Positions 38,884 through 47,865 of a DNA stretch of 63,946 nt are shown here, one piece after another; the stretch's first letter is position 1; each line of letters begins with the position of its first letter. Made by a program: the position numbers and the translations under genes. The notes beneath the pieces are model-generated. The model searched no databases and had not been told where the DNA came from. It saw nothing but the letters and a program-made list of their open reading frames with translations. The stretch is from contig JAKZES010000027.1 of the NCBI GenBank assembly GCA_022548915.1, forward strand, positions 1-63,946, read 5' to 3'. The stretch is from Verrucomicrobiaceae bacterium E54. Lineage in GTDB: Bacteria > Verrucomicrobiota > Verrucomicrobiia > Verrucomicrobiales > Akkermansiaceae.

Positions 38884-38983
38884 GATCCGGTGAGCGTATC
38901 AGGAATCGGGCCTCTGTCTTTTCGATCTTGCGTGATTCTGGTTTGAAATTGCGCAGTCGTCCGAAAGCTGGGAAAAGCACCGC
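38884..38983. promoter_or_regulatory. divergent promoter region of regulator and polysaccharide gene series
   Basis: The 100 bases between two divergent start codons must hold the promoters of both genes and probably the operator of the AraC/XylR-type regulator. No clear repeat or consensus hexamers could be identified by eye, so no sites are assigned. Confidence 0.4.
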
Positions 38984-40114
38984 ATGGGCAGGGTGCCGGT
39001 TGTCGGGTTGCTGATGGATTTCTTGATGCCGGCGATCATCGACGGTGCGGGGGCGTATGCGCGCCAGCATGGCTTGCGGCTGGATGCGCGGTGGAGCGTT
39101 CGGGCGGACTGGATGCCCGAGCATCCGGGCTGGGATGGCGTGCTGGTGCACCTGGTGGATATGGAAAGCGCCTACCTGCGGGCGGCAGCGCTCGGGGTGC
39201 CGATGGTGCACCTCAGTGGTTGGTTCGCGGAGCGCGCGTTGCCGCGGGTCGAGTGCGATTATGCGGCGTGCGGGGTGCTGGCGGCCGAGGAGTTCCGGCG
39301 GCTCGGGCTCAGCCGGGTGGTCGGAAGGAACGGCGTGCGGAGCAGCATCGACTGGCGTGCCTATCGGGGACTGCGGGTTGGCGCGAGGCGCGAGGGGCTG
39401 GAGTTCATCGATCTCCCGCCGGGGCGAAAGGGGGTCGACTGGACGTCGGCGGTGGAGGGGTTGGCGAACGCCGTGGCGGCCCTGCGGTTTCCGTGCGGGC
39501 TCTTCCTTCCCCATGCCGGGGGGATGATCGACTTGCTCGACCTGCTGGTGCAGCGGGGGGTGAGGGTGCCGCAGGACCTGGCGATGATCGTGGTCGACAA
39601 GGATCCGCAGCGGAACGCCGAACTCGCGCCGGTCCCGTTCACGGGGATCGTGCCGGACTTCTGGCAGCAGGGTTACGAGGCGGCCGGGCTGCTCCACCGG
39701 ATGATTATCGGGGAGGCGCGAAGCTGCTCGATCCGCCGGGTGCCGCCGGTGGGAGTGGTCCGGCGCGAGAGCACGGGGGTGGCGGGGAGCCGTGATCCAG
39801 TGGTGGCCAAGGTCATTCACCTGCTTGGAGAGTCCGCGGGACGAACGCTCGGCGTGGCGGAACTTGCGCGGCTCGCCGGCGTGTCGCGGCGGACCCTTGA
39901 GATGCGGTTCCGGCGGGAGACGGGGATGACCCTTCACGCGCTGCAAACGAAGCTCCGGATGGATGAAGCAAAGCGGCTGCTGGGCAGCGCGAAGCGGACC
40001 GTGACCGAGGTGGCGATCGAGTGTGGCTTTTCCTCGGTCCACTACTTCACCACCGCCTTCAAGCGCGAGGTGGGCGTGACGCCGGGAGCATTCCGGAGTG
40101 AAAGGCGGGGGTAG
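38984..40114 (+). CDS. AraC-family transcription regulator, XylR type with sugar-binding-like sensor domain
   Basis: Cytoplasmic regulator of 376 residues. Residues 1 to about 260 form a periplasmic-binding-like domain of the LacI/XylR type (PVVGLLMDF, GWDGVLVHL, GVPMVHLSGW, IVVDKDPQRNAEL), expected to bind a sugar. The last 100 residues hold the double helix-turn-helix of AraC: GVAELARLAGVSRRTLEMRF and TEVAIECGFSSVHYFTTAFK, then REVGVTPGAFR. It is divergent from the series 38883-23684, so it most probably switches on those genes when their sugar is present. The inducer cannot be told from the sequence. Confidence 0.92.
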   Translation: MGRVPVVGLLMDFLMPAIIDGAGAYARQHGLRLDARWSVRADWMPEHPGWDGVLVHLVDMESAYLRAAALGVPMVHLSGWFAERALPRVECDYAACGVLAAEEFRRLGLSRVVGRNGVRSSIDWRAYRGLRVGARREGLEFIDLPPGRKGVDWTSAVEGLANAVAALRFPCGLFLPHAGGMIDLLDLLVQRGVRVPQDLAMIVVDKDPQRNAELAPVPFTGIVPDFWQQGYEAAGLLHRMIIGEARSCSIRRVPPVGVVRRESTGVAGSRDPVVAKVIHLLGESAGRTLGVAELARLAGVSRRTLEMRFRRETGMTLHALQTKLRMDEAKRLLGSAKRTVTEVAIECGFSSVHYFTTAFKREVGVTPGAFRSERRG

Positions 40115-40282
40115 GCCTTCATCGTCCGGAAGTTTCGACTCCCCGCGGTTGGGTCTTCGAGGGAATGATGACCGCGGGCGACGGGGAACCTGGGAGCGGG
40201 AGCCGCGGGTGTTAACTTCTTGTGACGGAACGCCGTCCCTGCGAGAACCATCGCGTTCCCTAGAGGACGCCACCTCGAAGCC

Positions 40283-41575
40283 ATGCTCATCAACTGCCCC
40301 CACTGTCAAACCGGCCTCGACATTGCGCCGGAACATTTTGGCCAAACCGTCCAATGTCCCGCCTGCAAGGGCAAGCTGACCGTCTCGCCTCCGGAAGAAA
40401 AGGCATCGACCGGTGGAGAGCCGACCAGGCCGGAGCGCGAGGGCTGGCACGAGAAGGATCACGCCAATCCGAACTTCGGAGCCAGCCTGGGCATCGGGAT
40501 CGGGGTCACGGCGGTCTTCCTGGTGCTGATGGTTCCCTTCCGGGACACGCGCCTGGGCGGGATCTTCCTCGACCGCGGGTGGGTCAACTACGCCGAGACT
40601 TTCCTCTTCTTCTGGGGGCTGGCCATCCTCGCGATGAAGTGGCGGATGAACCAGCGTCAGGAACGCGCGGCGCTGCTCGACCTCTTTCCGCAGCGGCTGG
40701 GACGGGAAATCAACCGCCAGACCGTCTCCGGCTTCATCGACAACATCTACAAGGTGCCCCTGAGCCTGCGGGACAGCCTGATCGTGAACCGCATCCGCAA
40801 GGCGCTCGAACTCTTCGAGGCGCGCCCGAACAACACCGAAGTCGCGACTTTCCTGAACACCCAGTCGGAGCTCGATGCCAACCGCTCGACCGGCTCTTAC
40901 GCCCTGATCAAGGTCTTCCTTTGGGCGATTCCGATCCTGGGTTTCATCGGGACGGTGATCGGCCTCTCGACGGCGGTCGGCTCGCTCTCGATGGGAGACA
41001 ATTCCGATCCCGAGGCTCTCAAGGCAGCGATCAACAGTCTCACCGGCGGTCTCGGCCTGGCCTTCGACACGACCCTGCTCGGCCTGATTCTCAGCATCCT
41101 GATGAGCTTTCCGATGGCAGCCGTGCAGAAGCGTGAGGACGAGACGCTCACGATCATCGACGCCTTCTGCAACGAGAAGGTCCTGCCGAAGCTCAACGAC
41201 AGCAAGCACGCCGGCACCGACAAGTTGCTGGAGAAGGCGGAGAGCATTCCGCAGCTGGTGTCCTCGCTGGCGCATGCCCACGAGACCTTCCTCGAGAATC
41301 TCAACGAGAGCACGAAGCAGCTTGCAGAGAGTGGAAAGGCGCTGCGCGAGGGGCTCGACGAGCATCGTTCGACGGTGGAGAAGGGTTTCGAGGACGCGGT
41401 CAAGAAGCTGTCGGACACCAGCAGCGAGATCTTCATCCGCTCCGATCGCGAGTTGAACCGGACCTTTGAGAACCTCGCCAATGGCATCGACCTGATGAAC
41501 CAGGCGCTGCGTGACCTCGGTGAGAAGCAATTGCCGAACCCCGGCAAGAAGCGGAAGGGGATCTTCCGACGTTAG
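40283..41575 (+). CDS. MotA/TolQ/ExbB-family proton channel protein with zinc-ribbon head
   Basis: Predicted stator-type inner-membrane subunit, 430 residues. An N-terminal zinc ribbon has Cys5, Cys8, Cys25 and Cys28 (CPHC and CPAC), and must face the cytoplasm. Membrane segments follow at about 68-86 and 108-124. The family core is at about 212-290: GFIGTVIGLSTAVGSLSMG and GLGLAFDTTLLGLILSILM, which hold the two pore helices and the conserved Thr residues. A long helical, coiled-coil C-terminus (about 320-425) reaches into the cytoplasm. It is followed 8 bases later by two ExbD-like genes. The set looks like an ion-driven rotary motor of the TolQR/ExbBD/ZorAB superfamily; its task is unknown. 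Confidence 0.88.
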   Translation: MLINCPHCQTGLDIAPEHFGQTVQCPACKGKLTVSPPEEKASTGGEPTRPEREGWHEKDHANPNFGASLGIGIGVTAVFLVLMVPFRDTRLGGIFLDRGWVNYAETFLFFWGLAILAMKWRMNQRQERAALLDLFPQRLGREINRQTVSGFIDNIYKVPLSLRDSLIVNRIRKALELFEARPNNTEVATFLNTQSELDANRSTGSYALIKVFLWAIPILGFIGTVIGLSTAVGSLSMGDNSDPEALKAAINSLTGGLGLAFDTTLLGLILSILMSFPMAAVQKREDETLTIIDAFCNEKVLPKLNDSKHAGTDKLLEKAESIPQLVSSLAHAHETFLENLNESTKQLAESGKALREGLDEHRSTVEKGFEDAVKKLSDTSSEIFIRSDRELNRTFENLANGIDLMNQALRDLGEKQLPNPGKKRKGIFRR

Positions 41576-41583
41576 ACAAGGCC

Positions 41584-42390
41584 ATGGGACGACGCAGGAT
41601 CAGCGACGATGGAGGGGTCTCCCTGTTCCCCTTCATGAGCATCCTTGCGTGCCTGATCGGGATCCTGACGCTCATGATCAGCGTGATGAGCCGCCTCAAG
41701 GAGATGGATCAGGAGGGCAAGACCGAGGAGGAAATGGCGAGGGCGGTGGCACGCCGGGATCTGGTGGCCGAGGCGAAGAAGCTGGAGCAGGAGATCGCGA
41801 AGCTGGATGAGCGGATGAAGACCGAACGTGCCAGCGCCGCGGAACTCGAGAAGCTCAAGGACCGCCAGATCGTGCTGCGCGACCAGTTGGAGGATCTGAC
41901 CAAGGCCAAGGGGGCAACGGACGTCGAACTCCAGAAGCAGGCGGAACTGCTCCGCCGCGAACTCGCCGCGCTGAAGCAGGAGCAACCCGCGCTGGCCAGG
42001 CAGCTCGCCGATCTGCAGCAGCAGCTCAAGGAGCGGAAGGAGGCCCCCGAGCCGCCGAAATCCGTGCAGGTCCGCCCGGGCGGCACCGGCCTGGACATGG
42101 CATCGGTCATCTATTTCGTGGAATGCCACTCCACGGGGCTGAATCTGCTCGATAGGGGGAAGAAACCGGTCCGTGTGACGACCGCCGCCATCCCGAACAG
42201 TGCCGAGTTCAAGGCTTTCCTTGCGCGCGTAAAAAAAGAGCGCAATCCAATGGTTCTCTTCTTGATACGAAAAGAAGGCTACAACCCCTACCGATGGGCC
42301 GCCCACGAAGCCCAGGAGAAGTTCGAGCTGCGGACCGGCAAGCTCCCCTTGCCCAACAACGGGCCGATCGACCTCACCCTTTTCGACTGA
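41584..42390 (+). CDS. ExbD-like motor subunit 1, lacks the transmembrane Asp
   Basis: Protein of 268 residues with a single N-terminal membrane helix (VSLFPFMSILACLIGILTLM, 12-31), a long coiled coil (about 40-150, rich in Lys, Glu, Gln, Leu) and a small C-terminal alpha/beta domain (about 165-268, MVLFLIRKEGYNPYRWA). Topology matches ExbD, TolR and ZorB. Aligned with the next gene over the shared GGVSL motif, Ser19 stands where the other has Asp20, the residue expected to carry protons. It lies 8 bases after the ExbB-like gene and 3 bases before subunit 2, so the three are one operon. A stretch of seven A residues near 42230 is in normal coding sequence. Confidence 0.8.
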   Translation: MGRRRISDDGGVSLFPFMSILACLIGILTLMISVMSRLKEMDQEGKTEEEMARAVARRDLVAEAKKLEQEIAKLDERMKTERASAAELEKLKDRQIVLRDQLEDLTKAKGATDVELQKQAELLRRELAALKQEQPALARQLADLQQQLKERKEAPEPPKSVQVRPGGTGLDMASVIYFVECHSTGLNLLDRGKKPVRVTTAAIPNSAEFKAFLARVKKERNPMVLFLIRKEGYNPYRWAAHEAQEKFELRTGKLPLPNNGPIDLTLFD

Positions 42391-42393
42391 ATC

Positions 42394-43503
42394 ATGGCAC
42401 GCCGACGCCGCAACGGATCCGAGGGAGGGGTCAGTCTCGACTCGCTCATGGACGCGATGACCAATGTGGTCGCGGTGTTGATTTTGGTGCTGGTGTTGGT
42501 GCAGGCAGACGTCTCCCAGACGGTTCAGCGCTTCATCGACGATTTGAAACCGGCCACCCCCGAGGAGGTCGAGCAGGCCCGGCAACGGGTGGTGAGCCTG
42601 AAGGACAAGAGACAAAACCGATTGGAGATCCTGGAGGCGGCCGCGCCCGACCCGAGGGCCATCGAACAGGAGAAGCGGGAGCTGGCGCTTCTTGAGAAGG
42701 AGGTGGGAGACAACAGGAAGCTTCTCGCCGACCGCCAGCAAGTGGTGAAGCTCGAGCAGAAGCTTCGCCAGGACCGGAATGCCGAGAAGCAGAAGACCGA
42801 CAAGCTGCAGGAGCAGATTGCGAAGCTCGAGGCGATGCTCGATGCGACACCGGTGAAGGTGAGCAAGCCCGATGTCGTGACGATCCCGGCGAGTCGGCCG
42901 ATTCCCGAAGGGGCCAAGATTTACTACGCCTACGTGTTCGACGGACGCGTCCACCTGATCGATCCGTTCACGCCGCTCGACCTCTTTGAGCGGGAGTTTC
43001 GGATGGAGAAGAACGACTGGGAGGTCCAGCGGATCAAGCGGCCCGGCGCGGACGTTTATCGATACAGCGCGGGCCGCATCATGAACCATTTCAAGGGCTT
43101 CGATTGGGGCAACCGGCGCGGGCAGAAGGTGGAGCTGGTCTCCCAGCCCCACTGGGGCCACCTCAGGATCCGGATCACGCCCAACGCCTCCAGCGGCGGA
43201 ACGACGACCGAGGAGCTGGCCGACCGAAACTCGCCCTTCCATCAGGCGGTCAAATCCCTCGCACGGGTGAGGAATGCGGTGCTGATGTTCCGGGTCCACC
43301 CGAACTCCTTCGATACCTACCTCGCGGCGCGACCGCTTGCCGATATCGTGAACCTGCCGGCGGGCTGGGAGGCATGGTGGGGGAAGACCTACGAATTTGT
43401 GATCCCGGACCTGAGCATCAAGCCGACCGCCAAGCCGCCCGAGCCGGCGGGTGGGCCCCCGAAGGGTCCCCAGCCTCCCAAACTGGATCCGACGCTCGAC
43501 TGA
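42394..43503 (+). CDS. ExbD-like motor subunit 2, with the transmembrane Asp
   Basis: Protein of 369 residues, built like its neighbour: basic N-terminus, GGVSLDSLMDAMTNVVAVLI with Asp20 at the start of the single membrane helix, a coiled coil (about 50-160) and a C-terminal domain (about 170-350; NAVLMFRVHPNSFDTYLAAR matches VLFLIRKEGYNPYRWAA of subunit 1). The tail is Pro-rich. Asp20 corresponds to the proton-binding Asp of ExbD, TolR and MotB by position. The periplasmic domain is larger than in ExbD and not related to the peptidoglycan-binding OmpA domain. Partner of the two preceding genes. Confidence 0.82.
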   Translation: MARRRRNGSEGGVSLDSLMDAMTNVVAVLILVLVLVQADVSQTVQRFIDDLKPATPEEVEQARQRVVSLKDKRQNRLEILEAAAPDPRAIEQEKRELALLEKEVGDNRKLLADRQQVVKLEQKLRQDRNAEKQKTDKLQEQIAKLEAMLDATPVKVSKPDVVTIPASRPIPEGAKIYYAYVFDGRVHLIDPFTPLDLFEREFRMEKNDWEVQRIKRPGADVYRYSAGRIMNHFKGFDWGNRRGQKVELVSQPHWGHLRIRITPNASSGGTTTEELADRNSPFHQAVKSLARVRNAVLMFRVHPNSFDTYLAARPLADIVNLPAGWEAWWGKTYEFVIPDLSIKPTAKPPEPAGGPPKGPQPPKLDPTLD

Positions 43504-43538
43504 AGCCCGGACACGGAGAAGACTGAGTCCGCCTGCCT

Positions 43539-46340
43539 ATGAAGATTGTCCTGCTTCTGTTCTTCAGCGCCAACCTGGCACTGGCACACCTGACCGTTGG
43601 ACTCGAGATTGAGCACCGGGAGGCGCCGGTCGGGATGGACGACTCCGCTCCGCGCCTGTCGTGGCGGCTTGAGGGCGACACCGCGGAACTGGCACAAACC
43701 GCCTGCCAGGTGCTCGTGGCGACGAAGCCCGGATGGCTGGAGCCCGGAAAGGCGGATCTCTGGGACAGCGGCCAGTTGGCTTCTCCTAGGGCATGGGTCG
43801 GGTATGAGGGTGAGACGCTGCCTTCGTCCTCCGAGTTCCATTGGAAGGTCCGTACCTGGAGCGGTGGAGAGGCTTCGGAGTGGAGCGAGCCCCAACGCGT
43901 GGTGACGAGCATCATCGGCGGGGCGCCGTCCGCCCCCTACATCTCGTTCAAGGACACCGCGCCCTTCCACAAGCAGCGGAACAAGTTGCACCTGCCGCCG
44001 GCGCGCTACTACCGGACAACGTTCAAGCCGGACAGGAAGGTGGTGCGGGCGGTGGCCCACGCCACCGCGCTCGGGATCTACGAGTTGCACGTCAACGGAG
44101 CGAAGGTCGGCGATGTCTTCTTTGCGCCGGGTTGGACGAACTACCGCAAGCGTGCCTACTACAACACCTTCGACCTGACGCCGCTTATCAAGGACGGAAT
44201 GAACGGCATCGGCGCGGTGGTTGCCGACGGCTGGTATGCCGGCTACGTCGGCTACGGCAAGCTGGTCGGCTACGGCCCGCACAAAACCGGCCGCAACATC
44301 TACGGCAAGACGCCCGCGGTGATGGTCGAACTGCACCTGACCTACGACGACGGCACCAGCGAGGTGGTGCGGACCGGCGAAGACTGGAAGACCTCGACCG
44401 GCCCGGAGTTCGAGGCGGACTTCCTGATGGGCGAGGGCTACGACGCACGGAAGGAGATCCCCGGCTGGTCGACGGCCGGCTTCGACGACTCCAACTGGGA
44501 GCCGGCGATCCTCGCCGAGAAGAACGGCTCCGTGATCGAGCCCTTCAGCGACAAGTTCGTGAAGAACGACAAGCGCGAGTTCGGCTTCGTGCGCCCGCCG
44601 GTGCTTCAGGCTTACCCCGCGCAGCCGGTGCGGATCATCGAGGAGCTTCCCGCCAAGTCGGTGACCGAGCACAAGCCCGGGGTCTTCATCTTCGATCTCG
44701 GCCAGAACATCGCCGGCAACATCCGCCTCGAGGTGAAGGGCAAGCCAGGGCAGAAGATCGTCCTGCGCTACGGCGAGATGCTGCATCCGGACGGTCGCCT
44801 GATGACCGAGAACCTGCGCCAGGCCCGCGCGACGGACACCTACATCTGCAAGGGCGATCCGGCGGGCGAGACTTGGACGCCGCGCTTCACCTTTCACGGG
44901 TTCCAGTTTGTGGAACTGACCGGGCTCGAGGAGAAGCCGCCGCTGGACACGATCACTGGGTTGGTCCTGCATTCGGACACCCCGATGACCTCCGGCTTCG
45001 AGTGCTCCGATCCGGTGGTCAACAAGATCTGGCAGAATGCGATCTGGACCCAGCGTGGCAACTGGATCGATCTCCCGACCGACTGTCCGCAGCGGGACGA
45101 ACGGATGGGCTGGACCGGCGACGCGCAGATCTACGCCGCCTCGGCCGCGATCCATGCCGATGTCGCCGCCTTTTTCCGCAAGTGGCTGCGCGAGCTGGAA
45201 GATGACGTGACTCCGGAGGGCTACTATCCGTCCTACGCGCCTTACCCCTTCGGCCACGGTGGCGGCGTGCATGGCAGTGCCTGGTCGGATGCCGGGATCA
45301 TCGTGCCCCACGCGTTGTGGATGGCCACCGGCGACGATTCGTTCTTCCGCGACCACTGGAAGGCGATGACCCGCTTCATGGAAGCTCGCAAGGCCCAGGA
45401 TCCGAAGCTCGAGGGCAAGGCCTTCGGCGCGCCGTGGGGCGACTGGCTCAACCTCGACGATCCGACACCGCATCCCTACGTCGAGCTCGCCTACTTCGCC
45501 AAGTGCACGCGGATGATGATGGAGATGGCGGCCGCAGCGAAGAGCGGAGAGGAGGTTGCGAAATACCGGGATTGGACCGAAACCCTACGGGCGAATTTCC
45601 GCAGGCAGTACCTGCAGGCCGATGGCACGATCCGGCCCGAGTCACAATCCGCCTACGTTATGGCGCTCGACTGCGACCTGCTCACCGATCCTGCGGAGCG
45701 GCAGCGGGCCGGGGCGCGGTTGGCGGAACTCATCCGCGCCAAGGCCGGTCCGAAAAGCACCGGCATGACCACCGGTTTCCTGGGCACCAAGCCCTTGCTG
45801 CCGGTGCTCGCCGACACGGGCCATCTCGACCTGGCGGTGGCGACGCTCCAGTCGCGCAAGTATCCGTCGTGGGGCTACGAGGTGAAGAACGGCGCGACCA
45901 CCATCTGGGAGCGCTGGAATTCCTACACCGAGGAACATGGCTTCGGCGGGCCCAATGGCAAGATGAACGCCGCAATGAATTCGTTCTCGCACTACGCCTT
46001 CGGTGCGGTGACCGAGTGGATGTTCAGGGATCTCGCGGGAATCGCACCGGCCGAACCGGGCTACTCGAAGATCCGGCTCAAGCCGCATTTTCCGTCGGTC
46101 GATGCCACTTCGGAAACCGACACGATCTCGTGGATCAAGGCGCACCACGACTCGCCGCATGGTCGCATCGCGATCCACTGGAAGCGGCAGGATGATGGAT
46201 CCTTGCTCTACGAGGCGACCGTCCCGCCGAACACGACGGCCGAACTCATCCTGCCGAAGCGTTCGCCGTGGAGCGGTGATGTGGGTGGGGAGCAGACACT
46301 GCATCTGAGCCCCGGCGCGCACCGCTTCGAGGTGAATTAG
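43539..46340 (+). CDS. secreted alpha-L-rhamnosidase, GH78
   Basis: Protein of 933 residues with a signal peptide (MKIVLLLFFSANLALA). It shows all GH78 parts in order: N-terminal fibronectin-like domain (APRLSWRLEG), lectin-like domains (YYRTTFKPDR, ELHVNGAKVGDVFFAPGWTN), the barrel with the classical signature DCPQRDERMGWTGDAQ at 515-530, and the late motif TTIWERWNSYTE, followed by a C-terminal beta-sandwich. It should release alpha-L-rhamnose outside the cytoplasm. It is closer to the classical family than the gene at 2964. It starts 35 bases after the motor operon in the same direction; whether it is co-transcribed is open. Confidence 0.95.
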   Translation: MKIVLLLFFSANLALAHLTVGLEIEHREAPVGMDDSAPRLSWRLEGDTAELAQTACQVLVATKPGWLEPGKADLWDSGQLASPRAWVGYEGETLPSSSEFHWKVRTWSGGEASEWSEPQRVVTSIIGGAPSAPYISFKDTAPFHKQRNKLHLPPARYYRTTFKPDRKVVRAVAHATALGIYELHVNGAKVGDVFFAPGWTNYRKRAYYNTFDLTPLIKDGMNGIGAVVADGWYAGYVGYGKLVGYGPHKTGRNIYGKTPAVMVELHLTYDDGTSEVVRTGEDWKTSTGPEFEADFLMGEGYDARKEIPGWSTAGFDDSNWEPAILAEKNGSVIEPFSDKFVKNDKREFGFVRPPVLQAYPAQPVRIIEELPAKSVTEHKPGVFIFDLGQNIAGNIRLEVKGKPGQKIVLRYGEMLHPDGRLMTENLRQARATDTYICKGDPAGETWTPRFTFHGFQFVELTGLEEKPPLDTITGLVLHSDTPMTSGFECSDPVVNKIWQNAIWTQRGNWIDLPTDCPQRDERMGWTGDAQIYAASAAIHADVAAFFRKWLRELEDDVTPEGYYPSYAPYPFGHGGGVHGSAWSDAGIIVPHALWMATGDDSFFRDHWKAMTRFMEARKAQDPKLEGKAFGAPWGDWLNLDDPTPHPYVELAYFAKCTRMMMEMAAAAKSGEEVAKYRDWTETLRANFRRQYLQADGTIRPESQSAYVMALDCDLLTDPAERQRAGARLAELIRAKAGPKSTGMTTGFLGTKPLLPVLADTGHLDLAVATLQSRKYPSWGYEVKNGATTIWERWNSYTEEHGFGGPNGKMNAAMNSFSHYAFGAVTEWMFRDLAGIAPAEPGYSKIRLKPHFPSVDATSETDTISWIKAHHDSPHGRIAIHWKRQDDGSLLYEATVPPNTTAELILPKRSPWSGDVGGEQTLHLSPGAHRFEVN

Positions 46341-46371
46341 GGAGTGGCGCCTGGGGGCTTGAGTCCGGGTT

Positions 46372-47865
46372 TTATTCGAGCGCCATCAATGCCTGCACTT
46401 CTCGAGGGACGAGCGCCCGCGGCAAGACGTAGACGTCGTCGATCTCTCCAAGGAAGGGATGAGGGGCGTCCGTTTCCGGCCCCGTGCCGATACGCAGGGG
46501 AGAGGAGTTCTTGGAGTCGATGATGGTTCCGAGCTTTTGATCCTCCCGTGGTGGCTGTGAAAACTCGGGATCGACCCGTTCCTTTTGACCATCGACGTAG
46601 AGTTCAACCATTTCACCTCGGTCACTGTGAAGTCCGCGGAATACCACCGCGATGTGATGCCACCGATCCGCTTGGAGCGGGGTGGATCCGGAGAAGTGCA
46701 CATGGTGTCCCAGCGAGAACCTCAGTACAGCGTGTCCGCGACCGGGCGATTCCGCCACCAACAGTTTGCAGCGGCCGGGCAGGTCCTCGTCGGGCACTCC
46801 CCAGGAAACGACGCTCGCGTAGTCACTGGCATCCGGGTTTCGACGGATCCAGCAGGCAATCGTTCGCGGCTCGACCCCTCCGATGCCGGGCCAGTCGGTG
46901 GTGATGACATCTTCAAAGGACCGCACCGCCAGTGCTTTGCCGCGAACGCCATCGACCAGTTCGGGCATTCCGCCGCCAATCCTCGTGACCACCATCGAGT
47001 CCACGGCGGGATGGGCTCCTTCGGCCCTCAGGGGATTCTCGCTGTTGAAGCCGAAGCGGATGCCGGGCAACTCGGGGGGAAGGGTGGTCAAAAAGCCGCT
47101 GTCGTCTGATTCGCGCTCAATCCAGCGCCCGACCGGCGAGACTTCCGCGGCCTCTCCCTTGCTCAACGCGCATTCCATTTTCAGCCCGAAGCGTGCCGCT
47201 GCCCGCACCCGTCCCTGGAATACGTGCACGACATCGAGTTCATTGTCCCGGGTGACGACTGCGAACTCCGTGCCCAAGTCCGTGACTTCGACCTGTGGCG
47301 TGCGCAGCCGGAAACCGCGGGCCGCTTCTTCGACCCGGAACCACGCCCGTCCCTCGAGCAGTTCCATGTCGTTGGCGTTTCCAACCCGGAAGCGGGCGGG
47401 TCCCTCGATGATGCCCCGAACCCCTTGTGGCAAGGTCACTTCGGCGACACCGAACTCCACCTGCATCGTTCTTCCGTGTTCGAGGGCGTCACCCTCGATC
47501 TCACCGGTCCACGAGGTGCCGGAAGTGAAGGCGATCCGCACGCTCGAGTCGGGAACCTTGATGAAAACGCGGTGGAAGACCGCGGCCGAGACGATCAAGG
47601 CGATGACGGCGGCAACCAGCGCCAGGCGCAGGTGCGAGCGCTGCTGGCGACGGAGGAGCGCCTCCATTCGGTGACCCGAGGCCGGCAGCGAGAATTTCGT
47701 GCCGATGGAACTCCGCAGAAGCAGTTCGATTTCCATGGACTCCCGGAAGAATGCCCGTGCTTCGGCACTCGCGGCCAATTCCTCCTGCAGGGTGGCGAAT
47801 TCCGTCTCGCTCAAGGTGCCGTCCGCCATCGCCTGCACCAGGCGCTCGAGTTCCTTGCGGCTCAT
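46372..47865 (-). CDS. FecR-type anti-sigma-like membrane protein with C-terminal LamG domain
   Basis: Protein of 497 residues from the ATG at 47865, which has a near-perfect Shine-Dalgarno (GGAAGGAGG) inside the preceding sigma gene and overlaps that gene's stop as ATGA. An N-terminal cytoplasmic segment (LERLVQAMADGTLSETEF), likely to bind sigma, precedes one membrane helix (about 80-98, LALVAAVIALIVSAAVF). A FecR domain follows (about 110-250; VTLPQGVRGIIEGPARFRV, TDLGTEFAVV), and a LamG fold at about 280-497 (WHHIAVVFRG, IDDVYVLPRALVPRE). FecR proteins transmit an outside signal to an ECF sigma factor. The LamG part suggests a glycan signal; that is inference. Confidence 0.88.
   Translation of the reverse strand: MSRKELERLVQAMADGTLSETEFATLQEELAASAEARAFFRESMEIELLLRSSIGTKFSLPASGHRMEALLRRQQRSHLRLALVAAVIALIVSAAVFHRVFIKVPDSSVRIAFTSGTSWTGEIEGDALEHGRTMQVEFGVAEVTLPQGVRGIIEGPARFRVGNANDMELLEGRAWFRVEEAARGFRLRTPQVEVTDLGTEFAVVTRDNELDVVHVFQGRVRAAARFGLKMECALSKGEAAEVSPVGRWIERESDDSGFLTTLPPELPGIRFGFNSENPLRAEGAHPAVDSMVVTRIGGGMPELVDGVRGKALAVRSFEDVITTDWPGIGGVEPRTIACWIRRNPDASDYASVVSWGVPDEDLPGRCKLLVAESPGRGHAVLRFSLGHHVHFSGSTPLQADRWHHIAVVFRGLHSDRGEMVELYVDGQKERVDPEFSQPPREDQKLGTIIDSKNSSPLRIGTGPETDAPHPFLGEIDDVYVLPRALVPREVQALMALE

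Noticed and set aside
35899-38946. Open frame of 1015 codons on the plus strand
   Set aside because: It is antisense to the choice-of-anchor D gene, and its composition (Gly, Val, Asp, Arg) is that of a shadow frame.
38884-38983. Possible -35 and -10 hexamers and an operator in the divergent promoter region
   Set aside because: Several AT-poor matches exist but none is better than chance by eye, so no specific site is claimed.
38402-41530. Open frame of 1042 codons on the minus strand
   Set aside because: It crosses the regulator and the ExbB-like gene in antisense and covers a real promoter region; no family pattern is present.
42225-42245. Run of seven A residues as a possible frameshift site in ExbD-like subunit 1
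   Set aside because: The frame continues normally with conserved C-terminal sequence and a stop just before the next gene, and no alternative frame gives a better product.
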